A stretch of DNA of 64,000 nucleotides, from positions 22,379 to 86,378 of the forward strand of contig JACKHH010000012.1 of the NCBI GenBank assembly GCA_020639095.1. The letters are read 5' to 3'. The DNA is from Phycisphaerales bacterium (GTDB lineage Bacteria; Planctomycetota; Phycisphaerae; UBA1845). The position numbers were made by a program, and so were the translations under genes. This document shows, in pieces, positions 50,280 to 59,267 of the stretch (position 1 is the stretch's first letter; every line of letters begins with the position of its first letter). Under the pieces are notes generated by a model that ran no database searches, was not told the origin of the DNA, and worked only from the letters and a program-made list of their open reading frames with translations.

Positions 50280-51191
50280 GTGGAGGACGAGACACGCGAA
50301 CACGTTCCGGTTCTGGTCGAGGAAGTCGCGCAGTATCTCGCGATCAAACCGGGTGACGTAATTCTGGACTGCACCGTGGGACTCGCGGGCCATGCAAGGA
50401 TGCTGGCTGAGTCCGCCGGAGATTCGGGGTTGCTCATCGGCATGGACGTTGATGAGCTCAACCTCCAGTCCGCGTCGCAGCGAATGGAAGGCTGTTCTTG
50501 TCGCTGTCGCCTGTTTCGCAGCAATTTCGCGGAGTTTGACGAAGTTCTGGCGTCGGCGGGTGTGGCGACCGTCGACGTCATTTTTGCCGATCTGGGCATC
50601 AGTTCGGCGCAGCTCGACGACCCCAAACGCGGTTTGAGTTTCATGCAGGACGGGCCGCTGGACATGCGGCTCGATGAGCGGTTGTCGGAGACCGCAGCCG
50701 ATCTGATCAATCGACTTGGCGAGACGGAACTCGCCGATCTGATTTACAAGTACGGGCAGGAGCGGTTCAGTCGGCGCATTGCGCGGGCGGTTCACTATGC
50801 GCGGCGCGATCGGCGCATCGCGACGACCGCGGAGTTGGTGGACATCATCGCGCGGGCGCTGCGTGTCAATCCGAATTCGCGTGCCGCCAAGATTCATCCA
50901 GCCACACGAACATTCCAGGCATTACGTATTGCAGTGAACGACGAGCTCGGCGCGCTCGAACGTTTGCTCGCGCGCGCACCGGCGCGATTGAACCCAAACG
51001 GTCGCATCGGAATCATCTCGTTTCACAGTTTGGAGGACGCGCTGGTGAAACACGATTTTCGCGCGCGCAAGACTGATGGAATTTACCATGTTTTGACGAA
51101 GAAACCGTTAGCAGCGAGTGCTGACGAAGTGGCACGCAATCCTCGGTCGCGCAGCGCGAAGTTGCGCGTCGCCGAACGCATCGCGTCATAA
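50280..51191 (+). CDS. rsmH: 16S rRNA m4C1402 methyltransferase RsmH (MraW)
   Basis: A 303-residue methyltransferase that N4-methylates C1402 of 16S rRNA. The SAM motif DCTVGLAGHARMLAE is at ~33-48, preceded by HVPVLVEEVAQYLAIKPG at the start. Conserved features further on are ISSAQLDDPKRGLSFMQDGPLDMR and KIHPATRTFQALRIAVNDEL, both family signatures. The start is GTG at 50280. It is the second standard dcw gene. Confidence 0.94.
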   Translation: MEDETREHVPVLVEEVAQYLAIKPGDVILDCTVGLAGHARMLAESAGDSGLLIGMDVDELNLQSASQRMEGCSCRCRLFRSNFAEFDEVLASAGVATVDVIFADLGISSAQLDDPKRGLSFMQDGPLDMRLDERLSETAADLINRLGETELADLIYKYGQERFSRRIARAVHYARRDRRIATTAELVDIIARALRVNPNSRAAKIHPATRTFQALRIAVNDELGALERLLARAPARLNPNGRIGIISFHSLEDALVKHDFRARKTDGIYHVLTKKPLAASADEVARNPRSRSAKLRVAERIAS

Positions 51192-51256
51192 CCGGAATCG
51201 AAGGTCACTCATCGCTCGAGAAGTGTCTCGGGTGCGAGCAGCGGGAGTTTGCATTC

Positions 51257-52888
51257 ATGGGCAGGGAAACCAAGATCGGTCTGCTGGTTGGCATGTGTTT
51301 TATCGTGTGCTTCGCGATCATCCTGGCCCACCGCGGGTCGCCGGAAGAGCAGGCTGCCCAGGGACTCGCCGAGAATGCGCCGGTGAGCGAGACGCCGGCA
51401 GCGCCGCAACCGGAAGCGCATGAGCAGCAGGCGTCGCGCCGCGTCGATGACATGCGCGTCGAACCGCGCCCGCGTCAGTACCAGCTTCAGCCCCGGCGTT
51501 ACGCTGACGACTCCGCGAGCCGTTCAAACAACTACGTCGATTCGGGTGAGCGCTTTAGCCGGCGCACGTCACCGCTGCCGGTTCCGCAGGCGGTGAACAC
51601 GATCGCGCGCCTCGGCGAGCGGTCGACCCGGCCCAGGTCATTTGAAGAAGGATTCGCCGACGCGCTCGCGAACACGGGCCGCGAGGCGGAAGACGATGCC
51701 GCACTCGCACCGGACATGTCGCAGCCCGGGCAAGCCAATCGGCCTTCGTCCGCGGACTTCTTGCAGGCAGCTCAGCCGATTCTGAATGCCGGGAAACAGG
51801 TTGCCGACGTGCTCGCGACGGCGGGCAGTCGTTTGTCGGAAGAAGCGGAGCGGGCACAGCAGGACCGGCAGGACGCTGCGCGCCGCGAGGAAGCGCGTCA
51901 GCAGCTCGCGCGTCAGGAAGCAGCCCGCCGCGAATCCATCCGTGAGGAACACACGATCGAAGCGCCGCAACCGCGTCGCAGCGATACGAATGTCGCCATC
52001 GAAACCCCGCGCACGCGACAAGCGCCAGCAACGCGCGGTGTCTACCTGGTCAAGCCAGGCGACAACCTCACGCGGATCGCGAAGAATGTCTACCACGATG
52101 ACAGCAAGTCGGTCATCGACGCGATCTTCGAGGCGAACCGCAGCCATATGGACACACCGAACCACCTCGTCGTCGGCAAGGAACTGACGCTGCCGGCCTT
52201 GGACGCGCGGAGCGCCCCCCAGCCGGCGCACACCGAACCGCTGGAGACAAATGATTCGCTGCGCCAACTTCGAGAGGACCTTGCGCGGATCAACGACAAT
52301 GCGCCATCGGCAACGGACACGCGCGTCGCGGTGAATGAACCCGCGACCGAGGCACCCGGCCGCAAGTACAAAATTCAGCCCGGTGACACGCTGACCAGTA
52401 TCGTCCGCAGCCAGTACGGCAGCGATGATCCCGATCTGGTCGCGCGCGTCTTTGAGGCGAACAAGGAGCGCATGGCCAGTCCCGACACGATCATCGTCGG
52501 TCGCACGCTCGAACTGCCGGGCATCGCTGAAGCTCCCCAGTCACAGTCGCAACCGGACCAGCCGCGATTGCAGTTGCGCCCGCAGCAGACCTATGCCATC
52601 GCGGAACCGCAAGCAGACCAGCCGAGTGAACAAGCACCACGGCGAACCGCCGGCGTGGACCGAAACGATCCCGACACCTGGCGCTGGTACGAACTTCAAA
52701 AGGGCGACCTTTACTCCACGGTCGCGCAGGAACAGTTGGGTACGTCCAAACGCTGGCGTGAACTCGCCGAATTGAACTCGGACATCTTCCCCGATCCGAG
52801 CCAAATTCGGTACGGCGTACGCATCCGCATCCCCGTCGAAACCAGTACATCGGTCGTCGCCATGAGCAGCCGGGGAGGGCGTCGATGA
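51257..52888 (+). CDS. LysM-repeat membrane protein of the dcw cluster
   Basis: A 543-residue protein with an N-terminal hydrophobic anchor (IGLLVGMCFIVCFAIILA, ~6-24). A long low-complexity Ala/Gln/Arg/Glu-rich region (~30-260) follows, then three LysM-type peptidoglycan-binding units: ~263-314 (YLVKPGDNLTRIAKNVY), ~373-422 (YKIQPGDTLTSIVRSQYG) and ~476-525 (WYELQKGDLYSTVAQEQLG). Placed between rsmH and ftsL, it probably couples the membrane to the cell wall at division. It overlaps the next gene by ATGA, suggesting coupling. A LysM gene here is not standard. Confidence 0.82.
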   Translation: MGRETKIGLLVGMCFIVCFAIILAHRGSPEEQAAQGLAENAPVSETPAAPQPEAHEQQASRRVDDMRVEPRPRQYQLQPRRYADDSASRSNNYVDSGERFSRRTSPLPVPQAVNTIARLGERSTRPRSFEEGFADALANTGREAEDDAALAPDMSQPGQANRPSSADFLQAAQPILNAGKQVADVLATAGSRLSEEAERAQQDRQDAARREEARQQLARQEAARRESIREEHTIEAPQPRRSDTNVAIETPRTRQAPATRGVYLVKPGDNLTRIAKNVYHDDSKSVIDAIFEANRSHMDTPNHLVVGKELTLPALDARSAPQPAHTEPLETNDSLRQLREDLARINDNAPSATDTRVAVNEPATEAPGRKYKIQPGDTLTSIVRSQYGSDDPDLVARVFEANKERMASPDTIIVGRTLELPGIAEAPQSQSQPDQPRLQLRPQQTYAIAEPQADQPSEQAPRRTAGVDRNDPDTWRWYELQKGDLYSTVAQEQLGTSKRWRELAELNSDIFPDPSQIRYGVRIRIPVETSTSVVAMSSRGGRR

Positions 52889-53175
52889 CTCCACTGCGCG
52901 CCGGTGTTGTGCTGCTCGCACTTTGCAGCGTCTGCCTGGTCGTAGTGATCCTTCGCGCCGAACGCGTCCGCATCGAAGCCCGCACTGAAGCGCACCTCAG
53001 CACGCTGATCGAGTCGCGCCGTCGCGTCTGGAATCTGCAAGCCGAACTCGCCCAACTCCGCACACCCGAAGCCATTCGCCGCCGCGCGATCGCCGCGAAC
53101 CCCGCATGGTGTACCGGACTCGAATACGCGCAAACGCGCGACGTGGGTCAATTTGTGGCTGGAGCGGATTATTGA
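52885..53175 (+). CDS. ftsL: FtsL-like bitopic division protein
   Basis: A 96-residue protein with one N-terminal membrane helix (LRAGVVLLALCSVCLVVVIL, ~4-23). A short coiled-coil-like stretch (~30-65) follows, with Arg/Glu and Leu at regular spacing. This matches FtsL in size, layout and position just before the division transpeptidase. FtsL sequences are poorly conserved, so the assignment relies on position and topology. It overlaps the LysM gene by 4 bases and is 3 bases from the next start. Confidence 0.7.
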   Translation: MTPLRAGVVLLALCSVCLVVVILRAERVRIEARTEAHLSTLIESRRRVWNLQAELAQLRTPEAIRRRAIAANPAWCTGLEYAQTRDVGQFVAGADY

Positions 53176-53178
53176 CCC

Positions 53179-54924
53179 ATGAGTGAGCTGGCTGACACAA
53201 CCTGTCCCGATGCGCGCAGTCAGGTGCGAATGGCGGGCTTTCTACTCGCCTGCCTGGGCGTTGCCTTTGTGGGATTGCTCTTCCGCCTTGTCTACATCGA
53301 TACCGCGCTGGCACCGCGCCTCCAGGCGATTGCCGAGCAGCAGCAGGAAACGCTGAGCATGATCCCGGCTCGCCGCGGTTCCATCCTCGACACGCGGGGC
53401 AGGGTCCTCGCGGTCAGCCAAATGCGCTACAGCGTCTTCGCCGATCCGGAATTGGTCGAGCAAAAGGACGAAACCGCGCGGGTGCTCTCGCACGTGTTGG
53501 AAATGTCAGCCGGCGAGATCGAGAATGAAATGTGGGCTAGCGGTTCGCCGCGTTTCTGCTGGTTGCAGCGACGCGTCGACGAAGTGACGGCTGACGCGGT
53601 TCGCGGGCTCAAGCTCACCGGTATCGGATTGCACCCCGAGTTTGAACGCGACTGGCCGATGCACGAGACCGCGTGCCAGGTGATTGGCATCGTCGGATCG
53701 GACGGCAAGGGGTTGGAGGGCGTCGAACTCGCGTACAACGCGCACCTCAGCGGTACGCCGGGCGAACGCAACGTGCGCCGCGACGCGCGCCGCCATGCGT
53801 TGGGCGCAGGCGCCGATGGACTTGCGCCACCGGTCGATGGCGGTCACGTGCTGCTCACGATCGACAGCGTCATTCAAACGATCGTCGAGGAGCGACTGGC
53901 TGATCAGGTTCAGCAATTCGAAGCCGAGAGCGGTGTTGCGGTGGTGATGTCGCCAAAGACCGGTGAGGTGCTGGCGCTCGCGAATGTTCCGACGTTCGAC
54001 GTGAATCGCTACAACGATTTCGACGCGAGCCTGCGCCGCGATCGCGCGATCACCGACCCGGTCGAACCGGGCAGCATTTTCAAGCCGGTGGTGATGGCCG
54101 GGGCGCTGGATGGCGGTTTCGTGCATGTGACTGAGCAGATCGATTGCCACAACGGTATGTTCAGCTTCGGCGGGCGCATCATTCACGACACGCATCCCAA
54201 GTCGATCCTTGATCCGCGCGGGATCATCGTACACAGCAGCAACATCGGCATGGGGATCATCGGCGAGCGCATGGGCAACAAAGTCCTGCGCGAGACGCTG
54301 AGCAAGTTCGGACTGGGGGCGTTGACGCAGGTGGGTTTGCCCGGTGAGAGCGAGGGCATCGTTCCGCCGCTCAAGCAGTGGAACAGGTATTCGACCACGT
54401 CGGTGCCGATGGGCCACGAGGTCGCGGTGACGCCGCTTCAACTGGCGGCTGCCTTCAGCGCGGTGGTGAATCACGGGGTGTTGTTGCGTCCGCGAATCGT
54501 GCGGGCCAAACTTGGGGCAGACTACGCGCCCGTCGAGGAGTTCGATGAGCCGGAGATGATCCAGCGTGTGATGGCGCCGGAGGTCGCGGATTACATCCGG
54601 CGCGAGATGCTCACCGGAGTGGTCGAGGAGGGCGGCGAACCGCTTGATGCTTCACCGTATGCAATGTGCGGCAAGACTGGAACGGCACAGGTTCCCTACA
54701 CGAATCGCCGCGGCTATGAGCCGAACGCGTACCTCAGTTCGTTCGTTGGTGCTGCTCCGGTGGATGATCCCGAGATCGTCGTGCTGGTGATGATTCGCAA
54801 GCCGAATCGGGCAATCGGCTACTATGGTCGCGTGGTATCCGGGCCGGTGGTGCGCGACGTGGTGCGTTCAGTTCTGGCGTATCTGGAAGTTGCTCCCCCG
54901 GCACAATTGGCGACTTCGCGCTGA
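53179..54924 (+). CDS. ftsI: division transpeptidase FtsI (PBP3-type)
   Basis: A 581-residue class B penicillin-binding protein that cross-links septal peptidoglycan. A membrane helix lies at ~15-37 (AGFLLACLGVAFVGLLFRL), followed by the pedestal domain and the transpeptidase domain. The active-site motifs are S299-x-x-K302 (GSIFKPV), S353-S354-N355 (SSN) and K499-T500-G501 (KTG). All are present. No PASTA repeats are seen. It lies between ftsL and murE as in other dcw clusters. Confidence 0.93.
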   Translation: MSELADTTCPDARSQVRMAGFLLACLGVAFVGLLFRLVYIDTALAPRLQAIAEQQQETLSMIPARRGSILDTRGRVLAVSQMRYSVFADPELVEQKDETARVLSHVLEMSAGEIENEMWASGSPRFCWLQRRVDEVTADAVRGLKLTGIGLHPEFERDWPMHETACQVIGIVGSDGKGLEGVELAYNAHLSGTPGERNVRRDARRHALGAGADGLAPPVDGGHVLLTIDSVIQTIVEERLADQVQQFEAESGVAVVMSPKTGEVLALANVPTFDVNRYNDFDASLRRDRAITDPVEPGSIFKPVVMAGALDGGFVHVTEQIDCHNGMFSFGGRIIHDTHPKSILDPRGIIVHSSNIGMGIIGERMGNKVLRETLSKFGLGALTQVGLPGESEGIVPPLKQWNRYSTTSVPMGHEVAVTPLQLAAAFSAVVNHGVLLRPRIVRAKLGADYAPVEEFDEPEMIQRVMAPEVADYIRREMLTGVVEEGGEPLDASPYAMCGKTGTAQVPYTNRRGYEPNAYLSSFVGAAPVDDPEIVVLVMIRKPNRAIGYYGRVVSGPVVRDVVRSVLAYLEVAPPAQLATSR

Positions 54925-55088
54925 CGAATCGCGCGCGGTTTGGCCCGTCATCGTACGTCATCCGCAATTCACTCACAGGCGCGCGTAGCGCGACATTTTG
55001 CAATGGGCAACGTGCGGTTTCGCGCGTACAATACACATCGTTGTGCTCGGTTCATGGATGAATCGCGCCGGTTCAGGGAAGGACCGCG

Positions 55089-56621
55089 ATGACCCCTCCA
55101 GATTCCAAAACGTGGCTGTTGGGTGACCTGCTCACGGAAGCAGGCGTGGCTGCCTGCGCGCCGGGCGGTGGGTTTAATCCCGTCGTTCGCAAGCTCGCGG
55201 TCGATTCGCGCGCGGTCGAGCCGGGCACCTGTTTCGTCGCGCTCGCCGGTTCCAAGGTTGACGGGCATCGCTTCGTTGGTGACGCGGTCGCGCGCGGCGC
55301 GTCGGCTGTGCTCGTGCAGGCGGGGCACTTGGGATATCAATGTCCCGAAGCAGTGATTGTGCCGGACACGCACGCTGCCGTTGCCAAGTTGGCGGCTGCC
55401 TATTCCGGCGTGATCGCAGCCCAACGCGCGGGCAAACTCAAGCTCGCGGGCGTCACCGGTACCAATGGCAAGACCACGGTGGTGACGTTGCTCCGCGCTA
55501 TCCTGGAGGCAGCCGGTCACCGCGTGGCGAGCTTCGGAACCATCACCAACGATGATGGGACGTCCTCAACACCCGCGAACATGACCACCATGCCGCCGAT
55601 CGAACTGTGCAGCGCGCTGGGCTCTGCCGTCGCGCGCGGCGCGACACACGCGGTGCTCGAAGTGTCGAGCCACGCGCTCGATCAGCAGCGCTGCGCGGGT
55701 TTGAGTTTCTCGGCTGGCGTGTTTACGAACCTTTCGCGCGATCATCTTGACTATCACGGCGACATGGCGGGTTATGCCCGCGCAAAGCGCCGACTCTTTG
55801 TTGAACTGCCCGCGTCGGCGAAGGCGGTGGTATGTGCCGACGATGCGTATGCCGACGCGATGACGGCAGGGAGTGCCGCCCGGGTGATGCGCTATGGGCT
55901 CGATGCCGCCCGGTGCGACGTTCGCGCGCTGCGCATCGCGGTCGATGACGACAGCGTGCGCTTCGATTTGTCCATCGGTGGACATGAGATTCCCATTGCG
56001 ACGACGCTGATCGGTAGTCACAACATTCGCAACATTATGGCGGCGTCAGCGGCTGCCCATGCCCTGGGCGTGTCGCCGGAGTCGATTCGCGGCGGAATTG
56101 CGAGCGTCGCGTGCGTGCGAGGCCGGTTGGAGCGCGTGCAAAGCGAAGCGCCCTTCAAGGTGCTCGTCGATTACGCGCACACGCCCGACGCGCTGGATAA
56201 TGTGCTTGCGATTCTGCGAACCGCCACAAAGCAGCGGATCATCTGCGTGTTTGGTTGCGGGGGAGATCGCGATCGCGGCAAGCGCCCGCTCATGGCGCAG
56301 GCGGTCGCGCGCTATGCCGACGTGGCGGTGGTGACCAGCGACAATCCGCGTAGCGAAGATCCCAAGGCGATCATTGCGGACACTGTCGTCGGTTTCGACG
56401 GCTCGGGATCATGCGTGCAGGTGGTTGAGCCGGACCGGGCTGCGGGCATTCGCCGGGCGATCGAACTTGCCGAGGCGGGCGACGTGGTGCTCGTCGCGGG
56501 CAAGGGGCACGAACGCGTGCAGGTCGTCGCGGGCAAGGAGTTGCCGTTTGATGATGTCGCGGTCGCGCAGGCGGTGCTCGACGCGCGCTTTGGTCAGGAT
56601 TTGCAACGGGTGGCGTCATGA
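55089..56621 (+). CDS. murE: UDP-MurNAc-L-Ala-D-Glu:meso-diaminopimelate ligase MurE
   Basis: A 510-residue Mur ligase. The P-loop is GVTGTNGKTT (121-130). The DNPR motif at 418-421 (followed by SEDP) is the signature for meso-diaminopimelate as the third residue. Other features are STPANMTTMPP and DYAHTPDALDNVL. The cell wall therefore is probably of the A2pm type. The start is ATG at 55089 with GGAAGGA upstream. Its end overlaps murF by 4 bases (ATGA). Confidence 0.95.
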   Translation: MTPPDSKTWLLGDLLTEAGVAACAPGGGFNPVVRKLAVDSRAVEPGTCFVALAGSKVDGHRFVGDAVARGASAVLVQAGHLGYQCPEAVIVPDTHAAVAKLAAAYSGVIAAQRAGKLKLAGVTGTNGKTTVVTLLRAILEAAGHRVASFGTITNDDGTSSTPANMTTMPPIELCSALGSAVARGATHAVLEVSSHALDQQRCAGLSFSAGVFTNLSRDHLDYHGDMAGYARAKRRLFVELPASAKAVVCADDAYADAMTAGSAARVMRYGLDAARCDVRALRIAVDDDSVRFDLSIGGHEIPIATTLIGSHNIRNIMAASAAAHALGVSPESIRGGIASVACVRGRLERVQSEAPFKVLVDYAHTPDALDNVLAILRTATKQRIICVFGCGGDRDRGKRPLMAQAVARYADVAVVTSDNPRSEDPKAIIADTVVGFDGSGSCVQVVEPDRAAGIRRAIELAEAGDVVLVAGKGHERVQVVAGKELPFDDVAVAQAVLDARFGQDLQRVAS

Positions 56622-58003
56622 TCGCGATGACGCTGGGCGATGTCGCCGAGGCGATGGCTGGGCGGTTGGTCGCGGCGCCGGCAAACGCTGTGGTCGCGGG
56701 CGTCTCGACCGATACGCGCTCATTGCGCGCGGGCGAGTTGTTCGTCGCGATCAGCGGCCCGCGCTTTGATGGACATGACTACGTCGCACAGGCTGCAGAG
56801 CGCGGTGCAGGTGCGAGTGTCGTTGCGGAAGGTCGCGAAGGGGGTGTTCGCGGGGCGTTGATTGTTGTCGATGATCCGGTGACTGCCCTCGGACGTCTGG
56901 CGGCCAAGCATCGCCGCCTGTGCCGCGCGAAGGTCGTCGCGGTCACCGGAAGCAATGGCAAGACGACGACGAAGAGCATGCTCGCGCACGTGCTCGGTTC
57001 GCAATTTCGCTGTGCTTCGGCGGAGAAGAGCTTCAACAACGCGATCGGTGTACCGCTGACGCTGCTGGGGTGTGGCAGGGATGATGACTTCCTCGTCGTC
57101 GAGATCGGGACGAACGCCCCAGGTGAGGTTGCGACGCTTGCCCGGCTCGCGAATCCGGACGTGGGCATTGTGACGAGCATCGGCGACGCGCACCTGGAGG
57201 GCCTCGGCGGGCGCGCGGGCGTGTGCCGCGAGAAGATGTCGCTCTTCGAGCACGTGCGGAGCTGCGGATACGCGGTGATCGAACTCGACGCGTACCAACA
57301 GGCCGCGGAGTTGCCCAAGCGCAGTGACCTCTACTGGAAAACCTACGGCGTCAATTCGGATGCCGATGTGCGTGTAACGGATCTGGCGACGGGTCTGCAC
57401 GAAACGCGCGCGACGATCGACGGCGTGCCCGTGCGCCTAGCCGTCCCGGGCAGGCATAACGCGGTCAACGCTGCCGGGGTGTTCGCGGTCTGCCGGTTGC
57501 TCGGGATGGAGGCGGATGCGATTGCCGCGGCGCTTGCGAGCTATCGCTTGCCCGACATGCGGCTGAACGTCATCGAACTGGACGGCATCACGCTGGTGGA
57601 AGACTGCTACAACGCGAACCCGTCGAGCATGTCAGCCGCGGTTGCGCTGCTCGCGGAACAATCCGCGGGTCGTCGCGTGCTGGTCGCGGGCGAGATGGCG
57701 GAGTTGGGCGCGGAGGCTGGCGGTCTGCACGCGGAGATTGGCCGGCGGGCGGGCGAGGCGGGCATTGATCTCGTCGTTTCGATCGGCGACATGGCGCGGA
57801 ACATCACCGACGCGGTGCGGGCTGGGCGTTCGGCGACGGAGACGTTGCACTACGCATCAGCCGATGCCGCCGCCGACGGATTGCGCGAATGTCTGCGATC
57901 GGGTGACACGGTGCTGATAAAAGGGTCGCGGTCGGCGCGGTTGGAGCGGGTTTGTGCTGCTTTGCGTGATGCGGGTGCGCGACCTGCGCCAGCGCAGGTT
58001 TGA
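56618..58003 (+). CDS. murF: UDP-MurNAc-tripeptide:D-Ala-D-Ala ligase MurF
   Basis: A 461-residue Mur ligase that adds D-Ala-D-Ala to the tripeptide. The P-loop is VTGSNGKTTTKSML (~108-121). Further family motifs are SAEKSFNNAIGVPLTLL and VEDCYNANPSSMSAAVALL near the nucleotide and substrate sites. It follows murE with a 4-base overlap and is followed after a repeat-containing gap by mraY. Confidence 0.94.
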   Translation: MIAMTLGDVAEAMAGRLVAAPANAVVAGVSTDTRSLRAGELFVAISGPRFDGHDYVAQAAERGAGASVVAEGREGGVRGALIVVDDPVTALGRLAAKHRRLCRAKVVAVTGSNGKTTTKSMLAHVLGSQFRCASAEKSFNNAIGVPLTLLGCGRDDDFLVVEIGTNAPGEVATLARLANPDVGIVTSIGDAHLEGLGGRAGVCREKMSLFEHVRSCGYAVIELDAYQQAAELPKRSDLYWKTYGVNSDADVRVTDLATGLHETRATIDGVPVRLAVPGRHNAVNAAGVFAVCRLLGMEADAIAAALASYRLPDMRLNVIELDGITLVEDCYNANPSSMSAAVALLAEQSAGRRVLVAGEMAELGAEAGGLHAEIGRRAGEAGIDLVVSIGDMARNITDAVRAGRSATETLHYASADAAADGLRECLRSGDTVLIKGSRSARLERVCAALRDAGARPAPAQV

Positions 58004-58008
58004 CGGTT

Positions 58009-58067
58009 CTTCCGCTCCGTGGGGCGAGGCTTTGTCTTGCGTTCCTGACAGTCGCGGCTCGGATTTT
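58009..58067. repeat. inverted CCGAGCCGCGACTGT-family repeat
   Basis: Between murF and mraY; the core reads TGACAGTCGCGGCTCGGATT (~58046-58065), as at 45704-45735. The left side reads TTCCGCTCCGTGGGGCG. Confidence 0.7.
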
Positions 58068-58118
58068 TCCTCCGACTTTGCGTGCTGACTTGCGACAGAA
58101 TGATGACGGGGTATTCGG

Positions 58119-59267
58119 GTGCTCTATTACCTCTTTCGAGCGATCTTCCAGGGGGAGCATTACGCGTATGAGAACACGCTGTTTCGCGGCGTGTGTGCAG
58201 CCATTTTCTGCCTTCTCGCGGTGTTGCTCGCGGGTAAGCCGGTCATTCGCACGCTGATTCGCCTCAAGGTGGGGGACCGTCCCAATTTCGATCACGCCGA
58301 GCTCAACAAGCTCACCCAGGACAAGTCAAACGTACCCACGATGGGCGGTGTGCTGATCATCGCGGTGGCGACGATCGGGATCGTGCTCTTCGCCGACGTG
58401 ATGAGCTTCTACGTGCAGATGGGGGTCTTCTGCTTGCTGTGGCTTGGCGGGTTGGGGGTGGTGGATGACTACCTCAAGTTGACTGCGGGCAGGCGTTCGG
58501 GCTCGCGCGACGGCCTGCGAAGCTACGAAAAACTCCTTTTTCAGTTTGGTCTGGGCGTATTGCTGGGCTTTTTCATCTACCGCCATGGCCACGCCAACCA
58601 TGCCGTGCTGGCAGCCGCCAACAATATGGGCCACGAAACGGTTGAAGCCTACCGTGTGCTGACGGTTCCGTTCTACAAACACGGGTTCTTCCTCACCGCG
58701 CCGATCTTCATGGTCGCGACGGTGTTGGTGACGACGTTCAGTTCGAACGCGGTGAACCTGACCGACGGAATGGACGGGTTGGCTGCGGGTTGCGTGGCCG
58801 CCGCGGCGCTGGTGCTCCTGCTCGTGTGCGACATGGTGGGAGATCAGGACGCGGCGCGTCGCTTGTTGATTCCACACATTCCGCGCGCGGGCGAGTTGTC
58901 GGTGATTTGTGGTGCGATTTTGGGTGCGTCAGCCGGGTTTCTGTGGTACAACTGCTATCCGGCGCAGGTGTTTATGGGCGACACCGGCTCGCTGCCATTG
59001 GGCGGAGTGCTGGGGTACGTCGCCATTGTGACGCGCCAGGAGTTGCTGCTGCTGATCGTCGGTGGCGTCTTCGTGGTGGAGGCGGTGTCGGTGATGATCC
59101 AGGTGGGCTACTTCAAAGCCACCGGCGGCAAACGTGTGTTCCGTTGCGCGCCGATCCACCATCATTTTCACCTGGGCGGGTGGACGGAGACGCAGACGGT
59201 CGTGCGCTTCTGGCTGGTAGCCGCCATGTGCGCCGGCGCGGGACTCGCGTCGTTGAAGCTGCGGTAG
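58119..59267 (+). CDS. mraY: phospho-N-acetylmuramoyl-pentapeptide transferase MraY
   Basis: A 382-residue integral membrane enzyme with about ten hydrophobic helices. It joins UDP-MurNAc-pentapeptide to undecaprenyl phosphate to make lipid I. Motifs: MGGVLII, GVVDDYLKL (the DD pair), NLTDGMDGLA and the HHHFHLGGW loop. The start is GTG at 58119. It is followed by a ~730-base repeat-rich region instead of murD. Confidence 0.93.
   Translation: MLYYLFRAIFQGEHYAYENTLFRGVCAAIFCLLAVLLAGKPVIRTLIRLKVGDRPNFDHAELNKLTQDKSNVPTMGGVLIIAVATIGIVLFADVMSFYVQMGVFCLLWLGGLGVVDDYLKLTAGRRSGSRDGLRSYEKLLFQFGLGVLLGFFIYRHGHANHAVLAAANNMGHETVEAYRVLTVPFYKHGFFLTAPIFMVATVLVTTFSSNAVNLTDGMDGLAAGCVAAAALVLLLVCDMVGDQDAARRLLIPHIPRAGELSVICGAILGASAGFLWYNCYPAQVFMGDTGSLPLGGVLGYVAIVTRQELLLLIVGGVFVVEAVSVMIQVGYFKATGGKRVFRCAPIHHHFHLGGWTETQTVVRFWLVAAMCAGAGLASLKLR

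Noticed and set aside
53506..54474. Minus-strand frame of 322 codons opposite ftsI
   Set aside because: FtsI has all transpeptidase motifs and the frame is an antisense shadow in high-GC DNA.
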